The notes beneath the pieces are model-generated. The model saw nothing but the letters and a program-made list of their open reading frames with translations. It had not been told where the DNA came from and searched no databases. From positions 1,364,001 to 1,428,000 of the forward strand of contig JAIXMP010000002.1 in the NCBI GenBank assembly GCA_025677815.1: DNA of 64,000 nucleotides, given 5' to 3'. The translations under genes and the position numbers were made by a program. Of this stretch, positions 46,095 to 57,988 are shown piece after piece. The number at the start of each line of letters is the position of its first letter. Positions within the stretch are counted from its first letter, which is position 1. Origin of the DNA: Phascolomyces articulosus. Lineage: Eukaryota > Mucoromycota > Mucoromycetes > Mucorales > Lichtheimiaceae.

Positions 46095-49000
46095 TAAATA
46101 AAATTATTCTGATCGTTCGACAGCAGTCAAACAAATCTTGACTCTAAAAAATCACTTGTTAACTTGCTGTCTACATTGATACAAATATTTGACCTTTATC
46201 ACTTTACTTTGTTTATGAGTACATAGTGAGATGCATCCTTACCACAGAAGAAATAACTGATAAATATGGATAATAGTTTATATGCTTATTCGGTATTTAC
46301 GACGTGATACAAATCTCCTCCACCCGTTATTTATTTTTTAATAAACCAGAAAAAGAAACTTACTATCGGATTGGATGAGTGGGCCAGCAGTATATGGATG
46401 GCACCGGAGTGCCAGGCATGCACTTTCAGGGTATTTAACCCAGATGGATGCTCTCTATTAAAATAAATCTCATTAGTATATATAACATAAATTTCAATCT
46501 AATCATAACCATTATAGAATCTCATCATATATAATCAGTTGTTTTTCTTTAGTTAAAGGCGGTTTTTTTTATATAATCATTCATGACATTTAACTTATAA
46601 AGGTTCTTTTTCTTTCTCAACCATTTTTTTTCTTGTCTTTCTTTTTTTATTGAAGAAGAAGAGGGGCCGCTGTAAGCCGCGTAGTTTCTGTCATTTATTC
46701 TTTTTTTTTAATATATACTCAGTTATACAAAAGATATTATATAAGCGTAATGTTGCAGTATTGACTTTTTTTTAGTTTCAGTGCTGTGAACTCCTACTTC
46801 AGATAAAATATATATTTCAATATATTTGAATAATGGGATACTACTAATAACTCGGCAGATAATCTATGTTTCCTATTATATAGATTATTGTACATATCAA
46901 GGCGCTTCTAAGTTGTTATTATCCAAATGGTTTAACATACGATGACCTATTTGAACGATTGACACACAGTGCATACATCAGCTGGGCAATTGTACTCTAG
47001 GTTCTCAATAATCAACTAAATCGAATAATCGGTCTCAGCAACGTCAACATGGATGTATATAAAGAATGTTTTTGGATTCATAAAAATATAGAGAATACAT
47101 ACTATAGAGAATATATATAATATTCTGTTTGAAACTTATATTAAATAAACTATAAATTCCTATTACAATACATTATGTAATCTTTAATCAGAATTTCTGT
47201 GAATCGTATACTTGATCACTAATACAATAATACGTACGACGATGCTATATTTCTAAATCAGTGAAAAGCTTAAGTGCAATAGTAATAGACGTATATAGCT
47301 CATCGCCTGTTTTTGTAAACTGCAGGCAATTGCAAAAATATATTGCTGAGAATACTAATTTATGCGTCAAAAAAAACATATCAAATGCCTGGTTATGGTT
47401 ATTCATTATTTTTAGTATTTCAAATCATTACAATATTCTCTATCAACTCAATAACATGTTTCTATGACCTTCCCGTGTAAAGAAAATCCCATCGATACTA
47501 TAATATTGCAATTATAATGTCACCATTCCCAGGGGGTACAATCCAGTTGGTGTTGTGATATATCTTTTAAATAATTATTTACTCTCTTCATCATTAGGTA
47601 TGCACTACAAATGTTCATCGATATATGTTTTATCCTATGCGTGATATTATTTTTATATAACTTCATATAACTTTATATAACTATGTACTATACATCCCAT
47701 GTATCAAGTGCAAGTATAATTATCATGCAATGTATACAATATATAATTCAACATTGCTACTGTTATTGCTAGGCTTGTTACTGAAATAAATTAATTGTCA
47801 GACAATTTTATACTTTGTTGTATTTCACGCATATAATACTTTTCAGTGCAGAAATAAATGTACTTATCTTTCATATATAGAAGCAAGAGGAGGAATGCTT
47901 TCATATATAAATAATATGTGCAAAATATTTATTACTACGTACAGTATTATATATTTATAGTATACGACTAATAAGATGATGAAAGCTGACAGTACAGGAG
48001 GTTATCTAACTTGATTATAATACTTACTTCTATACTATTCTAATAATATATATAAATAATAGGTATATAATAATTAAAACCATGAACAAGCAGCCCATGC
48101 AAGGCATTATTTTTTAATTCCTGCCTCTCTTCTCTCTAGCCCCTTCTTCCCCTAATAATCTAAAAACAAAAGACATATGTCTTGCACGGGGTTTTATATA
48201 TATAATGCATATATCTTGTTGTTTTGTTATATGGACCATGTGAAATAAAACGCACCAAAAAAAATATATTTTATAGGTATATGAAAAAAAGTACCTCTTT
48301 TTCAATATTGACAATTAAATTTGTTGTAAATACAAGAAATAAGATAAAGTTATAACTCGTCTTTTTCAAGCTTTAACAAAAAAAAAGGAGTAATTTATTT
48401 TCTGGAGATCGACACTTGTCTGTCAAAATAAAAAATAAATAAAGCTTGATCCAGACACATCAAATGCGGGGCTGAGGCGGAAGGAGAAAAAAAAAAGAGA
48501 TCGACAAGGCTGTTCTTCTACAACTACAATAGCGCAGCCCCTCGCTTTCATCTTTTCTCCTTATAATAAAATACTCCTACTTAGTAGTAATAAAAAAGTT
48601 TGGGTAATATTTTCACTCCATTGTGCTGTTGTTGTTATCGAAAGTGAAAAAAAAAGATCGACAAAGATTATTTCTAACAAACATTTTAGAAAAGGAAACT
48701 AATTCGTCATTTTATATATGAAAAGTTCATATTCTGCAAAATGAAAAATATTTAGATTAGTCTTTTTTTTACTACATCATTCGATAATAATGGCAATATC
48801 AAAACACTATTATAAACACTATCATTACTATCATAGTATTTGTAAACTTCTTAATATATGCTATAATAACAGGGAAAAAAAGTCGCAAGTTTTCTATATT
48901 ATTTAGGAGTATAATTAGTAGTAGTGGTAGTAATAGAGCAGAATATAGAACTGTACTATTTTTTTTTACTATAATGTTATGCTAATAGCTAAATGAATGC

Positions 49001-49456
49001 ATCATACAAGTCTATTTAATTGAAATATATAAAATACGTCGTTCTTGTTGTTATTGAGATTTTTTTTTTGTTTTTCTTCTTCTTTCCTTATAGTAGCATT
49101 GTTTTCTACAACAAACGAGCTAAAAGAAACTCTCCATTTATTTTATTTTTCGGGATATTTTTTTTTGTTTTGTTTTTAGTCGAAGCACTAATATTTTATT
49201 TTTCTATTATTACTTGGTAAACTTTTTAACGTTTATTATAGTCAATCGACTATATAAACTCATCGTAATATGGCCTGGCAACATGAATAACTTTTTTTTA
49301 TTTATTTTGTGTTCTTCTTCATTCTATAGCATAATAGCCGTCATTGTTGTCATATTAATTATTCCCAAATATAAGCATATCTTTATCTTTATCCATTCAA
49401 CGCACAATTACTAGCGTATAATACGTATTGTATATAACAACAAAAATTATTCAATC
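46095..49456. other. 3.3 kb AT-rich intergenic region with a structured patch and repeated motifs
   Basis: No coding region is supported. Positions 46378-46450 are unusually GC-rich and hairpin-rich (GGCAC-CGGA-GTGCC, GGGT-ATTTA-ACCC), a candidate non-coding RNA. The sequence AGATCGACA occurs three times at 48406-48414, 48498-48506 and 48655-48663, within 1.1 kb upstream of the transporter gene. Confidence 0.45.
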
Positions 49457-51881
49457 ATGCCAACACATACTAGAAGCAAGAGTATTTATAATAATAATGA
49501 ACATTGCAATAACTTGTCATCATCATCCACTGCAACCACTATAAAAATTGAACCAACAACAACAGAAAAAGATAAACCATTGTATTTCCACGAAAAAGTC
49601 GAGCAAATTCATCACCATGAAGATATTAAGAATGAATCTATAACACATCATTCACTGTCATCTTATAATGAAGACGATAAAGAATCAGTAGAATCTTACT
49701 GCGCTACAGATGATGGTGGATATGGCTGGTGCGTAGTTTTTGGGGCTTTCATGGGCACCTTTACAATCTATGGCGCAACCAATTGCTGGTATTTATAATT
49801 GATTTCTTTTTAATTTTTATTATAAGAAACAATAATCACTAACTTGTACATCTGTTTTTTGTGTATTTTATGGTCACCTTTTTTTTTCTCTCTGTTCGTA
49901 AAAACACTAAGGGGTATGTACTAATGATGACTATTTTTTATAAAATCATAGTGATGAGGACGAGGGTATGACGATGATATTAGATACTAACCATGCACTT
50001 TCTCTCTTTTTCCTCACTACCCAACTTCAATTCACTCCTTCTTCTTCCTTCCACTTCTCCTTTTTTACACATACACTCATATACATACAATTATATTTAT
50101 TGATCAACCTCCTCATACCACTCCGGTTTATTTCTTTAATTCTATTCGGTCAAATGGGTACAGGTATCATGATAAATCATTATGTAGAAAAGTTATTTTC
50201 AGGACAAAAGGGAGTAACAACTTTACTCAGTCTGGTGGGTGTATTAATAAGCTTTATCGGTGGTATCTTTGCACCTATATCAAATATGATTGAATCAATA
50301 CTTGGTGTTCGTAAAACCTTATTCATTGCCACTTTACTCATTTCTGGTGGATTTGGTGCTGCAGGTTCTGCTACAGAGGTCAGTTGTGAACTAAATTTCA
50401 ATTTCTCTTCAACATTTTGATTGTTCATTCGATGCTTATAACTATTATTACCATCCTTCCTTTTAAAGATATGGCAATTATACCTTGCTTTAGGTATCTG
50501 TTTTGGTATGGGCTTTTCTATGATGATTATGGTATTTATACAAATAATAATAAACAAATTTTCTTTTCTTCGTGCGATTGTTTATGAAGATATTAAATTA
50601 TAAATGGTCATACTATTCTTTATTATTCTCCTTAAAAAAACAGGTTACATCCAAGACAGTTCCAATGTGGTTCTTTCGTAAAAGAAGTACAGCTATGGGT
50701 ATTATAGCATCAAGTGGTGGATTAGGTGGTCTTATTTTACCTTTTATAATTACACCCTTGAATAGTTCATTGGGAATATCCTGGTAAGTTCTTCATTTGA
50801 GCTTTTTAAAGCAACTTCTGAAGAAGAGAAAAATAGACGCGATATATAATAATTCTTCCATGATTCATATTACAAAATAGGACATTCCGAATCTTGGCGG
50901 GTTGCTTCTTTGTGATCAATTTAATCACTACTTTACTTGTCAAAGAAAAAAACCCACCGACGAAACGAACTTTTAAGAACCCTTGTGACGTTCTTCAACT
51001 TAACCTTTTACAAAACACAAATTTTCTCATGTGGTGTTTAGCTGCATTTTTGCAGGTTTCTTATATGAACATGCTTTTTTACTTTTTACCATGTATGTAT
51101 AATAACAACGTAATGACAAGTTTTCATTTAGTAAGATTGTACACACATGCAGCCTAGTTTCTCATTTCTTCTTATCCTTTATTTAAATATAAAATTTATA
51201 GCATATGCAACCTATGTTGGTTTAAATACAATCCAAGGCTCAGCATTAGTATCAGTCACAGCAGCATCCACATTTGTGGGACGTCTTTCTGTGGGGTAAA
51301 TATTTGACAAACATCGACGGTTTTTCAAAACAACAAATAATATATCAAACTTTATAAATATTTTTTCTTTTCTTTATAATAGAATGCTGGCTGACCGTGC
51401 TGGAAACTTGAACATGTGTATCTTATTCAATAGTGTTACTAGTTTGGCTTCCTTCTTTATTTGGACCTTTGCTTATGATTTTGCTGGGCTTTTGGTATTT
51501 GCCATAACTCACGGATTTTTCGGCGGATGTTATTTGGCACTATGTAAGTTTTTCAAACGAAGAAACAAAGAAAAGAAGAGATTGGGTTGATTGTTGAACG
51601 ATGAATGTATGATCTATTTAAACTAACAATATATATCAGTGGCACCTATTGTGCGTACTGTTCTTGGCCCAGAAAAATTTCCATCGGGTTTCGCATTGGT
51701 ATCATTTATCGTTGCCCCTGCATATGCGGGTCCAAGCATTGCCAGCGCTTTAGAAAACATAACAACCATTGAACCATTCATGGTTTTCAAATTATTTATA
51801 GGTTGTACTTCGTTAGGAACGGTCATTGTTGTTCTTATTCTCAAACTTCGGATGAAACGACAATTATGGGCAAAAATTTAA
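49457..51881 (+). CDS. SLC16/MCT-like major facilitator transporter, copy 1
   Basis: Proton-linked monocarboxylate-porter-type permease of the plasma membrane; the substrate is not predictable. Nine exons (49457-49788, 49912-49913, 50164-50378, 50469-50531, 50644-50783, 50881-51092, 51202-51295, 51383-51543, 51640-51881) give 486 residues. A hydrophilic 85-residue N-tail precedes DGGYGW (86-91), the MCT signature that opens TM1. GSATE, a WTFR loop, a long central loop with KEKNPP, GRLSVGMLADR and FGFFGG-like motifs follow in MFS order. Residues 111-112 (Trp-Gly) are encoded across a 2-nt micro-exon GG at 49912-49913, flanked by AAG and GTATGT; without it the frame is lost. Exon sizes match the downstream paralogue almost exactly. 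Confidence 0.85.
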
Positions 51882-51967
51882 AATTATTATTACTATGATG
51901 ATTTCGTTGTGTATATTTGTAACCATAATATTTTATATATAGAGCAAAAAAAAAAAACATTATCCTT

Positions 51968-51998
<31 letters not shown>

Positions 51999-53357
51999 AC
52001 AATAACAACAGCAATACCATACATATGTTTATTATTATTCATTTATTTACTTAGTAGTATACATGATCATCATTTACATTTCTTTTTCTTTTCCGCTCAT
52101 TTTACAATATTCTTTTTTGATATCAGATCATCCCATCATCATCATCATCACCTTACAAACAAAAACACAAAACAAAAATAAATAAAAAAAGTTGCAGAAT
52201 AATTTTGACAAATAAAAATAGCATTCTTCGTTGTTGTGAACTTTAGAGTAAATATAATAGAATTGGGTACGTATTGGATGATAAATGGCGATCTATGTAC
52301 ACTTTCTGCATAATAATAAAAAAAGAACTTGTTATATTTACATATTATACTAATAAATAAAATTTCTGTAAGATCGCCTTATAATAAATCATTTTCTTTA
52401 TGTATATTCTTCTTGTATAATATATTCTTTATTTTCATTACTATCTTAGATCATCAAACAATTCTCTCTCCTTTTGAAAAAAAATGTAATGATCACAAGA
52501 TAGGAAGAAGGTTACCAAACATTTACTGTTTGATTGTATATGTACACACCACTTCTGGCTTCGAATGTTTCAAAGAGGAGGTCTAAACAGTCTCATATTA
52601 ATAACATACGAACATAATATTATGCCACGCCTATGATATGGTGATACACCTTTTCATCCATCTCCCCCAATACATTGATGAGGTGGTGATAACTACTAGC
52701 CTACGAGCCGCATGCTCTGAGTTATTCCTCAACAATTTTAGCCATCGTGGTGAAGAGAAGATGCATATATCACACCAATAGTCAATGCATATTATCCCTG
52801 GTTATCTCCCCTTTTCGATATGATTGCTTTCTTTCTTTCTTCCTATCTCTCTCTCTCTAATCCTTAACTATTATTCTTAGTACATCCTAGATCCAAAAAA
52901 AAGCGAAATAAAAAAGAAAAAAAAAGACTCCTATTTTATTTTAAAAAAATAACATTTGAATGAGTTGTTGTGTGTTGTACATGTGGATTGTTATGTGGCA
53001 AAAAAAAAAAAAAGCCTCGAGTTTCGTCTCCTTCCACTCAAGAGAATAAATCCTAAAAAATAAGGATTAAACGCACTCATCCATTTTTTTCTCTTTTATA
53101 ACAACGATTAACAGGGTCTCAACTTTTTTTTTCTGACTTTTTTTTTTGGTAGAAAAAAAAAAGACTTTAAAAGCGTCGAGAATCAACATGTTCTTTCTCA
53201 TCTTTTCCCTTTCCACAACCTTTATTTTTTTAGTATATTATTCATTTTATTTATAACAAGGTAACAAACAAACTTGATATTAACTTTTTGGTTATTATTT
53301 TATCTGTATTATGGCACTCAGAAATTATTTTATTTATTTATCATTGAAGGGGAAAAA
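51882..53357. other. Spacer between tandem transporter genes
   Basis: Contains (CAT)n runs at 51971-51998 and 52135-52152 and long A/T and pyrimidine tracts ahead of the second gene. No gene is supported. Confidence 0.5.
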
Positions 53358-55842
53358 ATGTATGGAAGTGGTCAAAGAACAAACTTGTTTGATAAGAAAC
53401 GAAAAAGAAGTGAGTTCTTTATGAATCCAGGAAATACATCAAGTACACTAGTTGCCAACAAACGACCAAGTAACGAAAAGAAAGATCTAGAGAATGATGA
53501 AATCTCGGTTGAGGTACGAAGCATTACATCATCGCGCTCGATAGGTGATGATCAACCTTCTCGTTCACGGTCATCAAGTATGACGACTGCAGCGGATGGT
53601 ACAAAGACACGTAGAAAATCAGTATCTTCCTCTGATGGCTATTATTGTTGGCTAGTAGTTTTTGGATCATCTTTAGCGTCTTTTACAGTATTTGGAACCA
53701 TGATGAGTTGGTAAGTCAAATTGAAAATAGCGTTTATAATATACTTGGTTTGAAAAAATATGAAGCATGGGAGAGTGTTGTTATGCAAAAGGAATATTAT
53801 GAATTCTTTCTCTATATTATATTATTGCATTATATGATCCTATTCTACCTATGCATAATATTATCAGGGTGAGAGAGAAAGAGAAAAAGAAGAGGTCTAG
53901 GGACTATATATGTATTTATAGCGACATATATTAATCTTGCTTAATATGTTCTACTTTGTTCTTTCATCTATTATATATCTTCGTGTGTATGCTTCATAGG
54001 GGTAAAGATTTGTTCTTTTATTTTCTTTAATAATCCCTTGATGAATGTTATTATTTTTGACGATTATTGATTTGTATCTTTATATTTTATATTAGGTGTA
54101 ATGCAGAACTATTGTGTACATCATGTGTTTGGGGACACTGATAAAAATCGAGTTCTTATTAGTTTTGTTGGAACACTTTGCTATTTCATATCAGATGTAT
54201 TTACACCTTTTGCATGTATGCTTGAATCACTTATTGGTACACAACCTGCATTGCTTCTTGGTACTTTTCTTGTGAGTGGAGGTCTTATTGCATCAGGATC
54301 AGCAACAGAGGTAATAGTCAATACATTACGCACATTATATTTCAACTTTTTTTTTTTTTGATTGATAAACAACAAACTGATAAAAATTATCCATAGATTT
54401 GGCATCTCTATCTATCACATGGAATATGCTTTGGTCTTGGCTCTTCTATTATGTATATTGTAAGTTATACATATTATTGAACATTGTTTGTAATATACTG
54501 TATACACAAATGCAATGGTCTCATCGTCATCATTGTTTGTTGTCTTATAAAATAATAGGTTACAATGACAACGACTACCGAATGGTTCCAAGGAAGGGGA
54601 AAAGCGAGTACAGCAGTAGGAATTGTAACAAGTAGTATAGGTCTAGCAGGTCTTATTACGCCTATGATCATGACAGCTTCAAATAGTAAATTGGGTGTTG
54701 ATTGGTAAGAAATGGAAGAAGGTCATGATGGCGTTGGATTATATAGATTAATATTTGTTGTGTATATTCGTCCATTTGGTTAAATCGGGAATTACTTCGT
54801 TTCTTGTTTTATTAGGACATTTCGGATATTAGGCTTTACTTTTTTTGCTGCCAATCTGATTACCACACTTTTGGTCAAACCAAAGAATCCGAAAGAGATC
54901 AAGAATCCAAAAGGCATTAATGATATTATTCAATGGGATTTATTAAAACATGTCAACTTACAAATTTGGATCATTTCTGCGTTCTTCCAAGTATTATGTA
55001 TTTTCGTACCTTACTTTTTCTTGCCATGTAAGTTTTTGTTTCATATTTGGGCTCTATTATTTCATATATGTATTTAAATAATACGTAGTGAACGTATTTT
55101 ACATTTATTAAAAAAGTATGGCCCTTCCGTGTATATTCACTTTGTAGCATACGCAACTTATTTGGGATTATCAACAACGCAAGGATCCTCTTTAGTATCC
55201 GTTACTGCTGCCATGAGTTGCCTTGGTCGAATTTCAGTGGGGTAATTAACTTTAACTTTGGGTATTATATATATTTTTTCATCTGCTTATTAAGAATATC
55301 TTTTCGCTTTCATGTAATTTTATATAGTATAATTGCTGATCGTGTGGGCAACTTAAATGCAAGCATTATATTTTCTTTGTTTGGTGGACTATCATCACTT
55401 TGTATTTGGACATTTGCATATAATTATTCAACACTCATGGCCTATGCAGTTACTTTTGGGTTTTTCGGTGGATCTTATTATACAATATGTAAGCTTCCTT
55501 AATTTGTCTATTCTTGATACATGTATAGCTTATTATAAACCAAGAATCATTATTCTAATTTCGTCCCCTATTCTCAATACGTCTCATCCATTCTATATAG
55601 TGGCTCCTACATTAAGGTTTATCCTTGGTGCTGAACAATTTCATGCCGGCTTTTCACTTTTAATGGTTCTGACCAGTCCTGCCATTGTTGGACCTACTAT
55701 TGCATCGACCATTGAAAGTGTAAGTCCGTTGGAACCGTTCTTGAGTTTTAAACTCTTTTGTGGCTGTATATCTATTGCTAGTTGTGTTGTTACGTTGGCT
55801 TTAAAGTTACGTCTTCATCCAAACATACTTGCAAAAATATGA
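53358..55842 (+). CDS. SLC16/MCT-like major facilitator transporter, copy 2
   Basis: Tandem paralogue of the gene at 49457. Nine exons (53358-53710, 54000-54001, 54096-54310, 54397-54459, 54559-54704, 54816-55027, 55148-55241, 55328-55488, 55601-55842) give 495 residues. Exons 3, 4, 6, 7, 8 and 9 have exactly the lengths of copy 1 (215, 63, 212, 94, 161, 242 nt), and the 2-nt GG micro-exon is present again, here between CATAG and GTAAAG. The MCT signature is altered: DGYYCW (93-98) instead of DGGYGW. The rest of the fold is intact (SWGVMQNY, GSATE, WTFRI, GRISVGIIADR, FGFFGGSYY). The start at 53358 is chosen over 53274 because the upstream stretch is hydrophobic, AT-rich and not conserved. 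Specificity may differ from copy 1. Confidence 0.84.
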
Positions 55843-56911
55843 TCTAATGATCTTTTATTCTCTAATATACAATTCTCTTTTCCTATGTAATGTAGCCTCT
55901 ATACATTCTTATGTACGTTGATATTCCACAAAAAAAAATTATATATAAATATTTAAAATAGAAAAAAACTATACTATAAACATCTTTAAAAATGTATTGT
56001 TTTTTAAGTATTATATATGATCCGTGCGTTAGGATTGTTTTATAAAAAATCCCATATGAAAGATCATGATACTCTATTAACCTTTATCCATTTGACCCAG
56101 ATAATTGTTTTTTTTACACATATTCCGAACCAACCAAATGTTTGACAGCCATTATTTATGATAACCCATATAAATGTTTTTGTTTGCATTTCCAAGTTTT
56201 TTATTTATATTTTTATCTCTATCAATATATTACTGCTCTCTTTTTGCTGCCCCTTGTGCTGAAATCCTTCGAAGCTAGCTTTATATATCAATATATCAAT
56301 CCAAACATATTCCTTGACAATATAAAGTTGTAATAGAATCCAAACATACGATTATCGATAGTTTTTTTTTGTTCAAAAATAATAACAAAACCATTGTTCC
56401 TGTACAAATCAGAAAACAAATTTCGACAACGATGAATCCACCAAACATGATGAGAAAGACAAATCCAAGATCCATCATTTGCTTGAGAATGTACAAGTGG
56501 TAAAATAGTAGTGACCTGCATGACTTTTACTTTGATCAGCAGAAGTATCAGTAAAACTTGAATTTATTCTTCGTCATTCTGTAGACCTTTTCTATCCATT
56601 CACTTTGGATAAAAGGTTCTGAAAATGACGTTAGTTAAAAGAGGGAAAAAAAAACATATCTTGCTGCGATAAAATCTGAATTAACAGCCGAAACAAACCA
56701 AATACCAAAAAGTGAAAGATCACAGTCCATAAAATAATTTCTAAAAACTTTCCAATCACAAATATCCAAATTATGTCAATAGTATATGTACAAAGCTTAT
56801 TATGTTACCTCTATACAAATGTTTAATAATCATCCATTAAGAAAAAACAAACAAATTATACAGAAATGAGTACAGTGTAAAAAAGAAATATTGGATATAT
56901 AAACATAATCT
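55843..56911. other. Convergent spacer with possible membrane-protein remnant on the minus strand
   Basis: On the minus strand, 56770-56290 holds coding-like patches. One frame gives LWTVIFHFLVFGLFRLLIQI, another PFIQSEWIEKVYRMTKNKFK, and 56296-56496 has LGFVFLIMFGGFIVVEICFL, which looks like a membrane segment. I could not join them with legal introns. It may be a short multi-exon gene or a decayed one. No product is recognised. Confidence 0.3.
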
Positions 56912-57706
56912 CTATTTTGAAGAAAAGATCAAGCTATAAATCGAAGCATATTCGTTCCGTAAAGGGATCTTTTTGGTACATCTTCCAATAATAATAAGAC
57001 CCGATATTAAAACAATACTAGTCGTTGCCACGACAATTGTCTTTTTGTTACTATACTTTTTTGTTGTTGTTACGTTGTTGGATTTTGTTGATGATGAAGA
57101 ATTGCCTTTCCGTTTCTTAGTAAATGTACGTCGATAGGCTGTTGCTCCTCCACTAATGATATGGTAAGCAGTCGCGCCAACAAGTGCACCATGGACCGTA
57201 TAGGAGAAAATAGGCCAATTTTGTAATCCCCAAGCAACAATACCCACATCCAACATAGCTGAATCACCAAAGACCTTGACAGGTAATTCGCGTACCAAAC
57301 GATAGTGAATCCAAACCAATGGTATTAAAAAATATCCGGTAGCATTATGATAAGTTAGCAACCCATTATTCGCGTTATTATTGACAGACACTGTGGTATC
57401 ATCATCCCCCTCATCCTTATTGTTCTTGACATGCTTTTTTCGTTGACCATTCCAGTATTCTCGAATAACAGCCTTAGCTAATCCAGAAACGACATGAACT
57501 GTCACAGCACCCGTTACTATTAATCCTTCAGTATGCTCGTCTTGATAGAAAGGACGGCCAAGTAATAACCACCTATTTGTCATGTCTGGACCACCTACAT
57601 TAGCAAGTGCGATTTGTGTCCCATGAATGACAGCAAATGAAGAGAATGCAACTGCAGACGCTGATTGAATGGTAGTTAAGATACCATATGTTTTATACAA
57701 TGCCAT
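56912..57706 (-). CDS. MCP1: Mcp1-like mitochondrial membrane protein
   Basis: Yeast Mcp1 is a mitochondrial outer-membrane protein that recruits the lipid transporter Vps13 and, when overproduced, relieves loss of the ER-mitochondria tether ERMES. This intronless frame gives 264 residues from ATG 57706. An in-frame ATG at 57850 would add a 48-residue hydrophobic leader, but the family start fits MALYKTYGILTTIQS. MCP1-type membrane repeats are visible: SASAVAFSSFAVIHGTQIAL, GRPFYQ, EGLIVTGAVTVHVVSGLAKA, TGYFLIPLVWIHYRL and HGALVGATAYHIISG. A last membrane helix (VVATTSIVLISGLIIIG) lies near the C-terminus. A short Lys/Asp/Asn-rich insert is not conserved. The Vps13 role is known from yeast and inferred here. 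Confidence 0.85.
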   Translation of the reverse strand: MALYKTYGILTTIQSASAVAFSSFAVIHGTQIALANVGGPDMTNRWLLLGRPFYQDEHTEGLIVTGAVTVHVVSGLAKAVIREYWNGQRKKHVKNNKDEGDDDTTVSVNNNANNGLLTYHNATGYFLIPLVWIHYRLVRELPVKVFGDSAMLDVGIVAWGLQNWPIFSYTVHGALVGATAYHIISGGATAYRRTFTKKRKGNSSSSTKSNNVTTTKKYSNKKTIVVATTSIVLISGLIIIGRCTKKIPLRNEYASIYSLIFSSK

Positions 57707-57988
57707 TTTGAAAATAGAAAATAAAAATAAAGGAGAGAAAGAAAGAAAAGCAAAAGGAGGGCAAAGAATAAAGAGCCTATGTTTGTATACTACTGTCGGA
57801 CCCAGCACTTCTAACGCGTTTGTCATACCAACTTGAAAAGACTTTTCCACCTAAACTCAATTATCAATTTTTTGTAATCGTAAATAGTAATCTAAAACTT
57901 ATTATTGATAGTATAGTGTAATATGGAACAAAAAAATCTATATGCTTTTCTTTTTATTATTATTTTTTTTTCGCATAAATAATGGCAT

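Noticed and set aside
779..57706. Functional cluster of lipid-transfer genes (ATG2 with MCP1)
   Set aside because: The genes are about 50 kb apart with many unrelated genes between; co-location is most likely chance.
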